From Polyangiaceae bacterium (GTDB taxonomy: Bacteria > Myxococcota_A > Polyangia > Polyangiales > Polyangiaceae): DNA of 64,000 nt. The notes beneath the pieces were generated by a model. That model did no database searches. It saw only the letters and a program-made list of their open reading frames with translations, and was not told the DNA's origin. Below, piece after piece: positions 17,660-25,670 of the stretch. The stretch lies in the NCBI GenBank assembly GCA_025353725.1, contig JANXOF010000045.1, positions 62,001 through 126,000 of the forward strand, given 5' to 3'. Position 1 is the first letter of the stretch; every line of letters starts with the position of its first letter. Position numbers and translations under genes: made by a program.

Positions 17660-19639
17660 ATGGATCTGCCTGCGCACAGTATCCGCATTCATGGCCGCAT
17701 CCTTTACGTTACCGAGGACCCGGAGTTGCTGGAACGCCAGCTCGGCGGCGAAGACCTCGAATTCGATTCGGAACGGGCGCTCGTGGCCAACATCTCGACC
17801 GACGAGCTCACGCCCGCATGGGTTTGCTATTCCTATGACGAGACACTTGCTCGCTACTGCTTGGTCGGACTTCGCGGCGGAAAAGTCGGAAAAGACGCCA
17901 TTCGGGGCGGAGGGTTCGGCGTCCTTGTCAGCGGTGCTTCAAAGGGGTGCGGCTCGAGTCGCGAGACCGCGCCCTACAGCGAGTTGAAAGCCGGAGTGCA
18001 GCTTGTCATCGCACCAAGCATCGAGAAAATTTACCGTCAGAATGCGCAAAATATCGGACTTCTCACGTCGACTGACGTCGGCCTTATTGAGCGCATTGCA
18101 CGCGGTGAAGCCATTCCAATCCGTGAATTCACGAAGGGACTCGACGAGATAAGCGCCTCGATCGTCGAATATGGGGGCCTCTTTGCCTACAACCGCGCCC
18201 GTCTAGAAGGCAAAGTTACGCCTCCCGTTGTCATGACTAGCGCAAGGGCCATGACGCTGTGCGAGAAAATACTCGCCGCTCACGTCGTGGCGGACGCGAC
18301 TGCAGGTCATCTGGGGGTCGTGGCGGTTAAACCAGGAGATGCGTTCTTCGCGCGGACCGACGTGCGATTCTCCCACGAGTATGTGACAGCGATGGCCGAG
18401 TCAGTGTTCACGGCGCAGATGGGCCCACGCGCAAAAGTGACCGACCCTGCCTCCGTGTGGGTCTTCCGCGACCACCTTACGTTGCTCGACCTCGTGATGC
18501 CGACAGCCCATCGTGCGATGGGCTTAGATGAGCATGCGCAAAAGCTTGCGCTCGTGCAGGAGGACTTCGCCTCGCGTCAGGGCGTCAAGCTGTACGGGGA
18601 AGTTTACCGTGAAGGAAAACGGGTCGGCTCGGAGGCGATTTGCCACAACAAGGTCATCGAGGAGATCGCGCTTCCGGGACAGCTCGTTGTGGGCACGGAC
18701 TCGCACACATGCATGGCGGGCGCGCTCGGTTGTTTTGCGTTCGGCGTGGGGTCTACGGACATGGCCAACGCGTGGTTCACAAAAGATGTCCGCGTCACCG
18801 TTCCGGAGACCGCGCGCTTCCTTCTAAATGGCAAGCTGAGACCTGGCGTCTGCGCGAAGGACGTCATGCTTCACATTCTTAGTTTGGAATTTTTTAAAAG
18901 CGGAAAAGGGATCGGTAAAGTCCTCGAATTCGGGGGCGACGGCATAGGTCTCATGGCTCTCGACGAGCGCGCGACGCTTACAAATATGGCGGTTGAGGCC
19001 GGAGGCTTCACGGGAATCATCGAGGCAGACGACGTCGTTATCGACTACCTCGTTGGGCAGCGCGGTCTTGACGGTTCCTCTGTTCGCGCTCACATCGTGA
19101 AAGCAGATCCGGGAGCGGAGTACTTAGCAACCTTCGCGGTTGACCTCAGCGTTATCGAACCGATGGTCGCGACACCGGGAGACCCGCGCAACGGGATTCG
19201 TTTGAAAGACCTCGCGGCGGCGTGCGGCGGGCGGGTCAACGTCGACATCGCATACGGAGGCTCTTGCACGGGCGGAAAGAAAGTCGACATGGACATGTAT
19301 GCGTCCGTCCTCGCAGCGGCCTTGGAAAAGCGACTTCGGGTCGCCGACGGCGTCCGCTTGTATATCCAATTTGGCTCGCAAGAAATTCGTCGCTACGCCG
19401 AATCAAAGGGCTATCTCGCCACCTTCGAGGCGGTCGGCGCCGAGCTCGTCGACCCCTCGTGCGGAGCTTGCATAAACGCCGGCCCGGGCGTAAGCGACTT
19501 GCCGGACCAGGTGACAGTGAGTGCCGTCAATCGAAACTTTCCTGGCCGGAGCGGCCCAGGAAGGGTCTACCTGGCAAGCCCATTCGTCGTCGCCGCAAGT
19601 GCGATCGTCGGTTACATCGCAGGGCCCTGCGCCTTCTAA
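17660..19639 (+). CDS. Fused LeuD-LeuC aconitase-family hydro-lyase (swivel domain first)
   Basis: This 659-residue protein joins, in one chain, a swivel domain like LeuD (about residues 1-170, with GCGSSRETAPYSE) and a large catalytic part like LeuC (about 185-659). The three cysteines expected to bind the [4Fe-4S] cluster are visible: Cys351 in SHTCMAGALG, and Cys601 and Cys604 in DPSCGAC. Isopropylmalate isomerase is usually two subunits, and AcnA-type aconitase has the swivel domain last. Here it is first, as in AcnB but without the HEAT-like part. The substrate could be isopropylmalate, homoaconitate or aconitate; no other leu gene is nearby to decide. It is divergent from the glycosyltransferase and 51 bases upstream of the SlyD-like gene. 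Confidence 0.85.
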   Translation: MDLPAHSIRIHGRILYVTEDPELLERQLGGEDLEFDSERALVANISTDELTPAWVCYSYDETLARYCLVGLRGGKVGKDAIRGGGFGVLVSGASKGCGSSRETAPYSELKAGVQLVIAPSIEKIYRQNAQNIGLLTSTDVGLIERIARGEAIPIREFTKGLDEISASIVEYGGLFAYNRARLEGKVTPPVVMTSARAMTLCEKILAAHVVADATAGHLGVVAVKPGDAFFARTDVRFSHEYVTAMAESVFTAQMGPRAKVTDPASVWVFRDHLTLLDLVMPTAHRAMGLDEHAQKLALVQEDFASRQGVKLYGEVYREGKRVGSEAICHNKVIEEIALPGQLVVGTDSHTCMAGALGCFAFGVGSTDMANAWFTKDVRVTVPETARFLLNGKLRPGVCAKDVMLHILSLEFFKSGKGIGKVLEFGGDGIGLMALDERATLTNMAVEAGGFTGIIEADDVVIDYLVGQRGLDGSSVRAHIVKADPGAEYLATFAVDLSVIEPMVATPGDPRNGIRLKDLAAACGGRVNVDIAYGGSCTGGKKVDMDMYASVLAAALEKRLRVADGVRLYIQFGSQEIRRYAESKGYLATFEAVGAELVDPSCGACINAGPGVSDLPDQVTVSAVNRNFPGRSGPGRVYLASPFVVAASAIVGYIAGPCAF

Positions 19640-19690
19640 GCTTGTCTTGCTTGACGCGCGGCCGGCTGCGGACCATCCGTACGCCGCCAA

Positions 19691-20281
19691 ATGAAGACCA
19701 TCGAGGCGAATGCGCGTGTCGTGCTGGAGTACACACTGAAGAACGAGAAGGGCGAAGTGCTCGACTCGAGCGAAGCCGAGGACGGCACACCGATCGAGTA
19801 TGTGCACGGATACGGCATGCTTGTTCCCGGCCTCGAGGCCGCTCTCGTTGGTCTTGCCCTCGGGGATACGAAAGACGTGACGGTAAGTCCGGAAGAGGGA
19901 TTCGGCGAGCGCGACGAGGACCTAGTCATGGAGCTCGATCGTTCTGACTTTCCCGACCCGAAGACGGTGGCCATAGGCGACGAGGTCGTCGCAGAGTCCG
20001 CCGATGGTGAGGAAATGCCGATGGTCGTCATCGAGCTCAAAGAGGAATCGGTTATCGTTGACGCGAATCATCCGCTCGCGGGGGTCACTCTTCGCTACGC
20101 CGTGAAGGTGAGAGAGCTCGCGCAAGCTACGGATGAAGAGATTGCCGAGGCGGCCTCCGAATTTGAAGAGGCGGGGTACGGCGAGGGGTGTGACGATCCG
20201 ACTCACGACCACGCGCACGGCCACGAGCACGACAAGCCGGCGACGGATCTCGTTCAGATCACTTCGAAGAAGCCGTCGTGA
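19691..20281 (+). CDS. slyD: SlyD-like FKBP-type peptidyl-prolyl isomerase
   Basis: This 196-residue protein has a split FKBP domain with an insert-in-flap chaperone domain. Visible motifs are VVLEYTLKNEKGEVLDSS, VPGLEAALVGLALGD, the PEEGFGERDE stretch, and NHPLAGVTLRYAVKV. It ends in an acidic tail with a His-rich segment (HDHAHGHEHD) that in SlyD binds nickel or zinc. It likely acts in the cytoplasm as a folding catalyst and metallochaperone. It starts a run of closely spaced genes leading to an HtrA protease and an ECF sigma factor. Confidence 0.88.
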   Translation: MKTIEANARVVLEYTLKNEKGEVLDSSEAEDGTPIEYVHGYGMLVPGLEAALVGLALGDTKDVTVSPEEGFGERDEDLVMELDRSDFPDPKTVAIGDEVVAESADGEEMPMVVIELKEESVIVDANHPLAGVTLRYAVKVRELAQATDEEIAEAASEFEEAGYGEGCDDPTHDHAHGHEHDKPATDLVQITSKKPS

Positions 20282-20326
20282 GACGAGCCCTTGCGGCGCA
20301 CGTATGCCGAGGCTAAGCACCCACCT

Positions 20327-20644
20327 ATGACGCAGAAGACGAACCCGTGGACGTTCGATGTTCGCGTGCGTGAGCGCACCTTGAAAGCCGGATCCTTGAC
20401 CGACAAAGATGTCGAAAAATACCTGACGGCGCTGCCTGATCTCGCGGCCCACACCGAGGCCTTCGGAATCTCGCAACCGGCTCTCGCTCAGCCCCCTTCC
20501 GCGCATCACACCAGCGCTAGCCGCAGCGCCGGTGCCGCCGTCGTGGGTGAAAGTGCGCCTGACGACGACAGCGAGGACGACGAAGACGAAGCTGAGGACG
20601 GCACCGCAGAAACCGCGGACGAAGCTCCAAGCGCTGCCGGCTGA
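20327..20644 (+). CDS. Small conserved protein with acidic tail
   Basis: From the ATG at 20327 this encodes about 105 residues; a TTG at 20291 would add 12. The first half (WTFDVRVRERTLKAG, then a helix with LTDKDVEKYLTALPDL) looks folded and conserved in style. The second half is low-complexity Ala/Ser followed by a run of Asp/Glu (about residues 75-95). I do not recognise a named family. Its stop lies only a few bases before the DUF1844 gene, so the two are probably made together. Confidence 0.6.
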   Translation: MTQKTNPWTFDVRVRERTLKAGSLTDKDVEKYLTALPDLAAHTEAFGISQPALAQPPSAHHTSASRSAGAAVVGESAPDDDSEDDEDEAEDGTAETADEAPSAAG

Positions 20645-20651
20645 GCGCGTG

Positions 20652-20918
20652 ATGGGCGACAAAGAGAGTCTGCCGAGCATCGACTTCGCCACGTTTGTGC
20701 TGTCACTCAGCCATTCCGTTCTGATGCACCTCGGAGAGGCGCCTGACCCCGAGACCAACCTTCGCAAAGCTGATCTCTCGCTAGCGCGGCAGAATCTAGA
20801 TATCCTCGTCCTCCTCGAAGAAAAAACGAAGGGTAACTTGTCCGGCGACGAGGAGCGGCTCATCGCGCAGATTCTCTTCGACTTGAACACGCGACTTAGC
20901 GAGACCTCAGGGAAATAA
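20652..20918 (+). CDS. DUF1844 family protein
   Basis: This 88-residue protein matches the DUF1844 pattern: IDFATFVLSLSHSVLMHLG near the start, then a helix with ADLSLARQNLDILVLLEEKT, and ENRL-type ending LIAQILFDLNTRL. The family is small, mostly helical and of unknown function. The open frame extends upstream to 20532 but that part is out-of-frame shadow of the preceding gene. GTG at 20649 is an alternative start one codon earlier. It lies 34 bases before the HtrA-type protease. Confidence 0.8.
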   Translation: MGDKESLPSIDFATFVLSLSHSVLMHLGEAPDPETNLRKADLSLARQNLDILVLLEEKTKGNLSGDEERLIAQILFDLNTRLSETSGK

Positions 20919-20952
20919 ACGACGGCTGTCGGGGGTCAGCTGGGAGAAGACC

Positions 20953-22242
20953 ATGCTGATGCAACGTCAGTTCCGCATTTCCTCAAACATCCTCGCAACT
21001 CGACCTGCCCTTCTCGCCGCCGCGCTCCTGGTGTGCGGATCATCGGCATGTAAGGCAAAGGGAGGGCTCGATAACACCCCCGACCGCCCTGGCATTGCGT
21101 CGGCATTGTCCTCCGGTAGCCCGCCTATAGCGGCTGGAGCTTCGCCAACGGGCACCCTACCTGCTCCCGCAAAGGGTGATGAACGTCAAACGGATTTGAA
21201 GGCAGCTCCGCTGAGCTTCGCACCCATCGCTAAGCGCGCAGACCCCAGCGTTGTCACCATTTACACCTCGGGCGACGGCGACCGGGGTACTGGGCTCGTG
21301 GGTCGTCGCGGGCGAGGCTCAACCTCTAAGGGCCTCGGTACCGGATTTATTGTTGACAGGGCCGGGACCATAATTACGAACAACCACGTCATCGAGGGGG
21401 CTGACGAGATTACGGTCCTGCTCTCCGATGAGCATCGCTATGCTGCGAAAGTGATTGGTCGTGACCCTCGTACGGACATCGCGGTCGTGAGAATCGACGG
21501 TGCCAAGGACCTCACGTCGATCCCGCTCGGCGATTCGGACGTGCTGGAAGTCGGGGATTGGGTCGTCGCGATAGGCAACCCTTTCGGTCTTTCTCACACC
21601 GTCAGCGCTGGCATCGTGAGCGCGAAGGGGCGCGGCGGGAACGACGTTCGCCTTGACGCAACCGGGTATTACAACTTTCTCCAAACGGATGCGTCGATCA
21701 ATCCTGGAAACTCCGGAGGTCCACTGCTGAACCTCAGGGGCGAGGTCGTCGGGATGAACACTGCAATCCGAGGTGACGGCGCTCAGGGCATCGGCTTCGC
21801 GATTCCGATCAATATGGTCAAGCAGCTCCTCCCAACCCTCGTGAAGGATGGGAAGTTCAATCGGAGCGCGCTCGGCGTCGTTATTCGTGATGTTCGTGAC
21901 CTCCTTCCCGAGGAGCGGAAGACGCTCAATGTGGAGATTGAGAGAGGAGCGGTCGTTCAGCAACTGGAGCCGGGTGGCCCTGCCGAGCGAGCGAGCCTTG
22001 CCGTAGGTGATGTGATTGTCGGCTTCGAAGGTCAAGCGATCGACCGCGGTAGTCTGCTGCAATGGCTTGCAAGCACGGCAGGCGTCGGGAAGGTCGCGAA
22101 CGTTCGCGTTCTCCGGTCAGGCAAGCCTGTCGAACTTCGGGTTACCCTCGGCGAGTTGAAGGACCCGAAAACGCGCGCTCCGCAAGTGAGACCGCGAGCA
22201 CCACAGTTCCAGGACGACGACAGCGACCCGTTCACGCGCTGA
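20953..22242 (+). CDS. HtrA/Deg-type trypsin-like protease, lipoprotein with one PDZ domain
   Basis: This 429-residue protein has a signal sequence ending in a lipobox-like ASSAC motif, so it is probably anchored as a lipoprotein in the periplasm. The S1C protease triad is visible: His145 (NNHVIEG), Asp175 (RTDIAVV) and Ser254 (NPGNSGGPL). One PDZ domain follows (about residues 300-400), rather than the two of DegP, giving a DegS-like layout. An SD-like GGGAGAAG precedes the ATG. It sits 84 bases upstream of an ECF sigma factor gene, which suggests a role in sensing misfolded envelope proteins, but that is inference. Confidence 0.92.
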   Translation: MLMQRQFRISSNILATRPALLAAALLVCGSSACKAKGGLDNTPDRPGIASALSSGSPPIAAGASPTGTLPAPAKGDERQTDLKAAPLSFAPIAKRADPSVVTIYTSGDGDRGTGLVGRRGRGSTSKGLGTGFIVDRAGTIITNNHVIEGADEITVLLSDEHRYAAKVIGRDPRTDIAVVRIDGAKDLTSIPLGDSDVLEVGDWVVAIGNPFGLSHTVSAGIVSAKGRGGNDVRLDATGYYNFLQTDASINPGNSGGPLLNLRGEVVGMNTAIRGDGAQGIGFAIPINMVKQLLPTLVKDGKFNRSALGVVIRDVRDLLPEERKTLNVEIERGAVVQQLEPGGPAERASLAVGDVIVGFEGQAIDRGSLLQWLASTAGVGKVANVRVLRSGKPVELRVTLGELKDPKTRAPQVRPRAPQFQDDDSDPFTR

Positions 22243-22302
22243 TGTCATGAAGCGCCTCCCGCCAGCTCGAGGAAGGTCTGAGCGGTAGCCACCTGGCGCC
22301 AC

Positions 22303-22316
22303 GATGGTTTACCATC
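22303..22316. promoter_or_regulatory. Palindrome before the ECF sigma gene
   Basis: GATGGT-TT-ACCATC is a perfect 6-base inverted repeat ending ten bases before the sigma factor ATG. It could be an operator or a small hairpin covering the ribosome binding region. I found no clear ECF promoter motif beside it. Confidence 0.3.
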
Positions 22317-22325
22317 CGGCGGCGA

Positions 22326-23138
22326 ATGACCGACGTGCCCCCAACGCCCTCGGAGGCGGACGACGAGTCACTCGACGCCGCTCCCATGGCTCCGAAGCCT
22401 CACGTCCAGCTCATCTCCCAAGTGAATAGTGGCGCGTTGCACGCGTCGAACGCCAAGCAGGTACGACTGAGGGAGGCAGAGGAAGACCGTGGACTCATCG
22501 CAAAAGCTCAACAAGGCGATGCTGGGGCCTTTCGGTCGCTCGTCGAACGTCATCAGCGCCGAGCGTTCACGGTGGCGCTGTCGCTCGTCCGCGACGAAAA
22601 CGACGCCCGCGAGCTCGTTCAAGACGCCTTTCTCAGAGTGTACAAGGGCCTGGGAAGTTTTCAGGGGTCGTCAAGCTTTTTCACCTGGCTCTACCGGATT
22701 GTTACGAACCTCGCCATCGACCTTATGCGAAAGCCTGGTCGTAAGCGGGTCGACATCGATGAAGCGCGGTTCGCGCCTGACGAGGCGACGGAGGCCGAGT
22801 TTCCGCTACTCAGCAGACTTGAAGGCTCGGACCCGGCAGACATCATTCGAAGGCGCGAAATCGCCGCCCGGCTCCATACGGCTCTCGCCGACCTTCCGCC
22901 TTATCACCGCGGCGTCGTTGTCATGCGTGAGATTGAGGGACTCAGCTACGAGGAGATGGCTCAAGCCATGGGCGTCTCCAAAGGAACCATCATGAGTCGC
23001 CTGTTTCATGCGCGTCAGAAACTACAAAAGGCGCTTGCCGATTGCTATCAAGAGCAGATCGGTCCGGTGCCAGCTTCCGAACTGGCTCTGACTTCAGCCG
23101 CGTCCGAGCCAGATTCCGTGTCTGGAGGTGACTCGTGA
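22326..23138 (+). CDS. ECF sigma-70 family factor (RpoE-like)
   Basis: This 270-residue protein has an N-terminal extension of about 50 residues. Sigma region 2 follows (FRSLVERHQRRAFTVAL, then ARELVQDAFLRVYKGL and the -10 contact helix), and then region 4 with YEEMAQAMGVSKGTIMSRL, the helix-turn-helix that reads the -35 element. Regions 1 and 3 are absent, as in extracytoplasmic-function factors. The gene overlaps the next one (GTGA), which encodes a membrane protein with anti-sigma features, so the pair is probably co-translated. The C-terminal tail of about 35 residues is unusual but not diagnostic. Confidence 0.93.
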   Translation: MTDVPPTPSEADDESLDAAPMAPKPHVQLISQVNSGALHASNAKQVRLREAEEDRGLIAKAQQGDAGAFRSLVERHQRRAFTVALSLVRDENDARELVQDAFLRVYKGLGSFQGSSSFFTWLYRIVTNLAIDLMRKPGRKRVDIDEARFAPDEATEAEFPLLSRLEGSDPADIIRRREIAARLHTALADLPPYHRGVVVMREIEGLSYEEMAQAMGVSKGTIMSRLFHARQKLQKALADCYQEQIGPVPASELALTSAASEPDSVSGGDS

Positions 23139-23764
23139 ACCTGACGTCTGAGTCGGCCCTTCTGCTGATGGCGTACGCGGACGGCGAGCTCGACGAACCC
23201 GATCGCATGCGCGCAGAGCTCCTCGTGGGCCGCGACGTGACGGCCGCTCGCTTTGTTGAGCAGGTCAACGACCTGGGCGAGTACGTGCGCCTCGGCTACG
23301 AATCTGAGGGTGGCGGACGACTCGCGGGCGCTGACATCGCCGATGCTGTGATGCGCCTGCTGGCGGTTGAGAACGATAGCTCCCTTGCCGCGGGCTCTGT
23401 CGCGGTCGCGCCGGTCCGTTCGCTTTCCGCCGAGCGCACGAAGCGAATGAGCCTCTCCCGGACGATGTCGCAGCGCAAGGCCATTTTTGGGGCAGCGGCT
23501 GCGCTGGCGTTGGCAGCTTCAGTGCTTGTGTTCGCACGCAAGCGCACCGAAGAGTTGCCTATGGGACGTCTTGCGGTTGCGGCCTCCTCTCCTCGAGCAG
23601 GACAGCAGGCTCCCGAGGTAGCCCCCGCGTTAAACAGCGGTTTGGGCGTCGACGTCAGCACGATGAACTCGTCGAGCAACGCCGTAAGCGTGTTCTATTT
23701 TCCAAGTGCCAATGAGCTGTCTACGAGTGTTGTGCTTTGGGTTGACGAGACAGGAGAAAAGTGA
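23135..23764 (+). CDS. Probable anti-sigma factor, single-pass membrane protein
   Basis: This 209-residue protein starts at GTG with a good SD (GGAGGTG) and overlaps the sigma factor stop. The first 60 residues (MAYADGELDEPDRMRAELL) resemble the sigma-binding domain of anti-sigma factors, without the HxxxCxxC zinc motif. One membrane segment lies at about residues 115-133, placing the last 75 residues in the periplasm. Topology and gene order fit an anti-sigma factor for the adjacent ECF factor. A release mechanism by periplasmic proteolysis is possible, given the HtrA-type gene upstream. Confidence 0.75.
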   Translation: MNLTSESALLLMAYADGELDEPDRMRAELLVGRDVTAARFVEQVNDLGEYVRLGYESEGGGRLAGADIADAVMRLLAVENDSSLAAGSVAVAPVRSLSAERTKRMSLSRTMSQRKAIFGAAAALALAASVLVFARKRTEELPMGRLAVAASSPRAGQQAPEVAPALNSGLGVDVSTMNSSSNAVSVFYFPSANELSTSVVLWVDETGEK

Positions 23765-24249
23765 TGCGCGCCATGCTCGGTTCTAGACTCGCTCGTGTCT
23801 TGTTGAGTGGTCTTTTCGCAACCGTGGCGGTACTGGCTGACGGAGTAAATGGCGTGGCGATGGCTGAGGTGCAGCCGTCCACAGGCCCGCAGGCCGAAGT
23901 ACTTGTCATCCATGGCACAACGTGTGCGGTGTCAAATGTGGATCCGCAGATCGGTGAGATCCCTCCGCTTAAGCATAACTGCTGGAAGCTGTTGGAAAAA
24001 AAGTTTTTCCCTCTCGCCCAGGGTGTACCGAGCACGATGGCCCTTCCGAATGGACGGACCTTTCAAGTGACGTACGGCGGCCTGTCGGCGGACAAGCGCT
24101 TTAAGGTCGCCGCCGCGATCAGTAAGCCAGACGGCACGGGGTTCAATCCGTTGGCCGAAATCACTGCGGAACCCGGAAAAAAGTTCCACGTTGGCGGATT
24201 TGCCTATCAAAACGGGTCGCTGGTCCTCGCCATCCGGATTGCTCCGTAG
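23764..24249 (+). CDS. Exported protein of unknown function
   Basis: This 161-residue protein (162 from the GTG at 23761) has a signal peptide with a hydrophobic core (LLSGLFATVAVLA) and a likely cleavage near AMAE. The mature part has two Cys residues, about 23 residues apart, that could form a disulfide (TTCAVSN and HNCWKLL). A beta-rich second half follows. I do not recognise a named family. It overlaps the anti-sigma gene by one base, so it belongs to the ECF operon and may be the periplasmic sensor or effector. Confidence 0.65.
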   Translation: MRAMLGSRLARVLLSGLFATVAVLADGVNGVAMAEVQPSTGPQAEVLVIHGTTCAVSNVDPQIGEIPPLKHNCWKLLEKKFFPLAQGVPSTMALPNGRTFQVTYGGLSADKRFKVAAAISKPDGTGFNPLAEITAEPGKKFHVGGFAYQNGSLVLAIRIAP

Positions 24250-24375
24250 CGAGGCCGGCGTAGGCCTGCGAAAGATCCACGTAACGCAGGCATCCGTTCG
24301 ATGCAGGTTACGGACGTCGAAAGAGTGTGGGTAGTTCGACCAAGAACTCTCAGTTTGGTAACACCGCGAATCCAA

Positions 24376-25377
24376 ATGCGTAACGAGCCTCCGCTTCAGG
24401 TCGATGTTCCGGGTTCCGACCGGGATAATCCTGGCTGGGCGAAGGTCGGGGCCATCGCGGCCATTGGCTTCGTGGTTGGCGTTGGCTGGCCCCGTGTTTT
24501 CGGCGTCCGGCTTGGACCGAATGCACCCGGTGAGACAACGTCTGCGTCGTCCGCTTCAGCTACCGCAAGGGCGACCCGTGGTGCCGAAGACCTGCCGCCG
24601 GCGAGCGTTACGACCGTCGCATCGTCGGTGCCCTCGCCTATGCCGAATGCTGTCGCAGTTCCGGCACCGAGTTCGTCCCCCACGGCATTGGCGCCTCCCC
24701 AGACCAGTGTGCAGCGAGGCGCGGTGATCGCTTGCAAGACGCGAGAGGGGGAGAGCAAAAAAGGGAAGGAGTGCGGCGGTCTCCCAGGGCTCGACAACGT
24801 TGTGCCGATACTGCTTCGCAAGCTGACTTCGTGTGCCGCTGCGGAAGGGCAAACCGGGAAGTTGTCGTTTGTCACGACGGCGTCGTTCCCGTCCGGCGGG
24901 CTGAGTTGGGACATCGGCAAGTCGTCGACGGTTGGACACCTTGAAGGCCTGTCGACGTGCTTGAAGGCTTATTTTGCTGGAGTATCGGCGTCTAACGTCG
25001 CTCACGAGCACAGTCGCTACACGGTCGCCTACGCCGTCACGTTCGCGCCGGGAGTCGCAACCCTCCCATCCGTCACGCTACCCAAGGGTGACAGAAGAGA
25101 AGCGGCCGACGTAACGGATAAGGGCGCCAAAGAGGCCAAGAGCGACAAACCCGAGGTCTCTGCGCCGCCCTCACCCGCGACGTCGTCTGGCGAGGCCAGT
25201 ATCGGTTGGGAAGTCGCACTGGTGCGCGATGTCGCAAAAACGGGCGCCGTCGTCGCGCGCTTGCCGCGCGGGACAAAGGTGCGTGTCGGCGCGATGAAAG
25301 ATGGCTGGTACGCGGTGAAGTACGGCGACGGCTTCACGAGCGAAGGCTTTCTTCCCCGCAGCACCGTCGGTCGCTAA
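24376..25377 (+). CDS. Membrane-anchored protein with C-terminal SH3-like domain
   Basis: From the ATG at 24376 the protein has 333 residues; an open frame reaches back to 24301. One membrane segment lies at about residues 23-40, followed by a Ser/Thr/Pro/Ala-rich linker. A Cys-containing domain follows (CKTREGESKKGKECGG, later LTSCAAAEG and STCLKAYFAG). The last 60 residues look like a bacterial SH3 domain (VARLPRGTKVRVG, DGWYAVKYGDG), a fold that often binds cell wall or peptides. It is the last gene of the ECF sigma operon and ends 20 bases from the convergent xseB. Confidence 0.7.
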   Translation: MRNEPPLQVDVPGSDRDNPGWAKVGAIAAIGFVVGVGWPRVFGVRLGPNAPGETTSASSASATARATRGAEDLPPASVTTVASSVPSPMPNAVAVPAPSSSPTALAPPQTSVQRGAVIACKTREGESKKGKECGGLPGLDNVVPILLRKLTSCAAAEGQTGKLSFVTTASFPSGGLSWDIGKSSTVGHLEGLSTCLKAYFAGVSASNVAHEHSRYTVAYAVTFAPGVATLPSVTLPKGDRREAADVTDKGAKEAKSDKPEVSAPPSPATSSGEASIGWEVALVRDVAKTGAVVARLPRGTKVRVGAMKDGWYAVKYGDGFTSEGFLPRSTVGR

Positions 25378-25397
25378 GTGTGAATTCGCTCCGTGAG

Positions 25398-25670
25398 CTA
25401 CTCGCGTTCGCCGCGAACCTCGAAGTCTTTGGTTCGGGGCTTCCCGTCTCGCTCGAACCCCAAGAGTTCTTCAACCCGCTTTTGGGCCGTGTCGAGCCTC
25501 TCCTGTGACGCACGGGAGAGCCCTACGCCCTCTTCGAAGAGTCGGAGAGAATCTTCCAGCGGGAGGTCGCCGCGCTCAAGCGTTTGGACGATCTCCGACA
25601 GGCGCTTGATTCCGTCCTCGAAGGAGACAGGCGCGGCCTCCAGTTTTTCGCCTTGCGTGCGCTCACTCAT
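25398..25670 (-). CDS. xseB: Exodeoxyribonuclease VII small subunit XseB
   Basis: This 90-residue protein matches XseB: SFEDGIKRLSEIVQTLERGDLPLEDSLRLFEEG is the typical core (about residues 16-48), followed by a coiled helix. With XseA, encoded elsewhere, it degrades single-stranded DNA in the cytoplasm. The ATG overlaps the stop of the HEAT-repeat gene (ATGA). Placing a DNA nuclease subunit downstream of two envelope genes is odd but may only reflect chance transcriptional grouping. Confidence 0.9.
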   Translation of the reverse strand: MSERTQGEKLEAAPVSFEDGIKRLSEIVQTLERGDLPLEDSLRLFEEGVGLSRASQERLDTAQKRVEELLGFERDGKPRTKDFEVRGERE

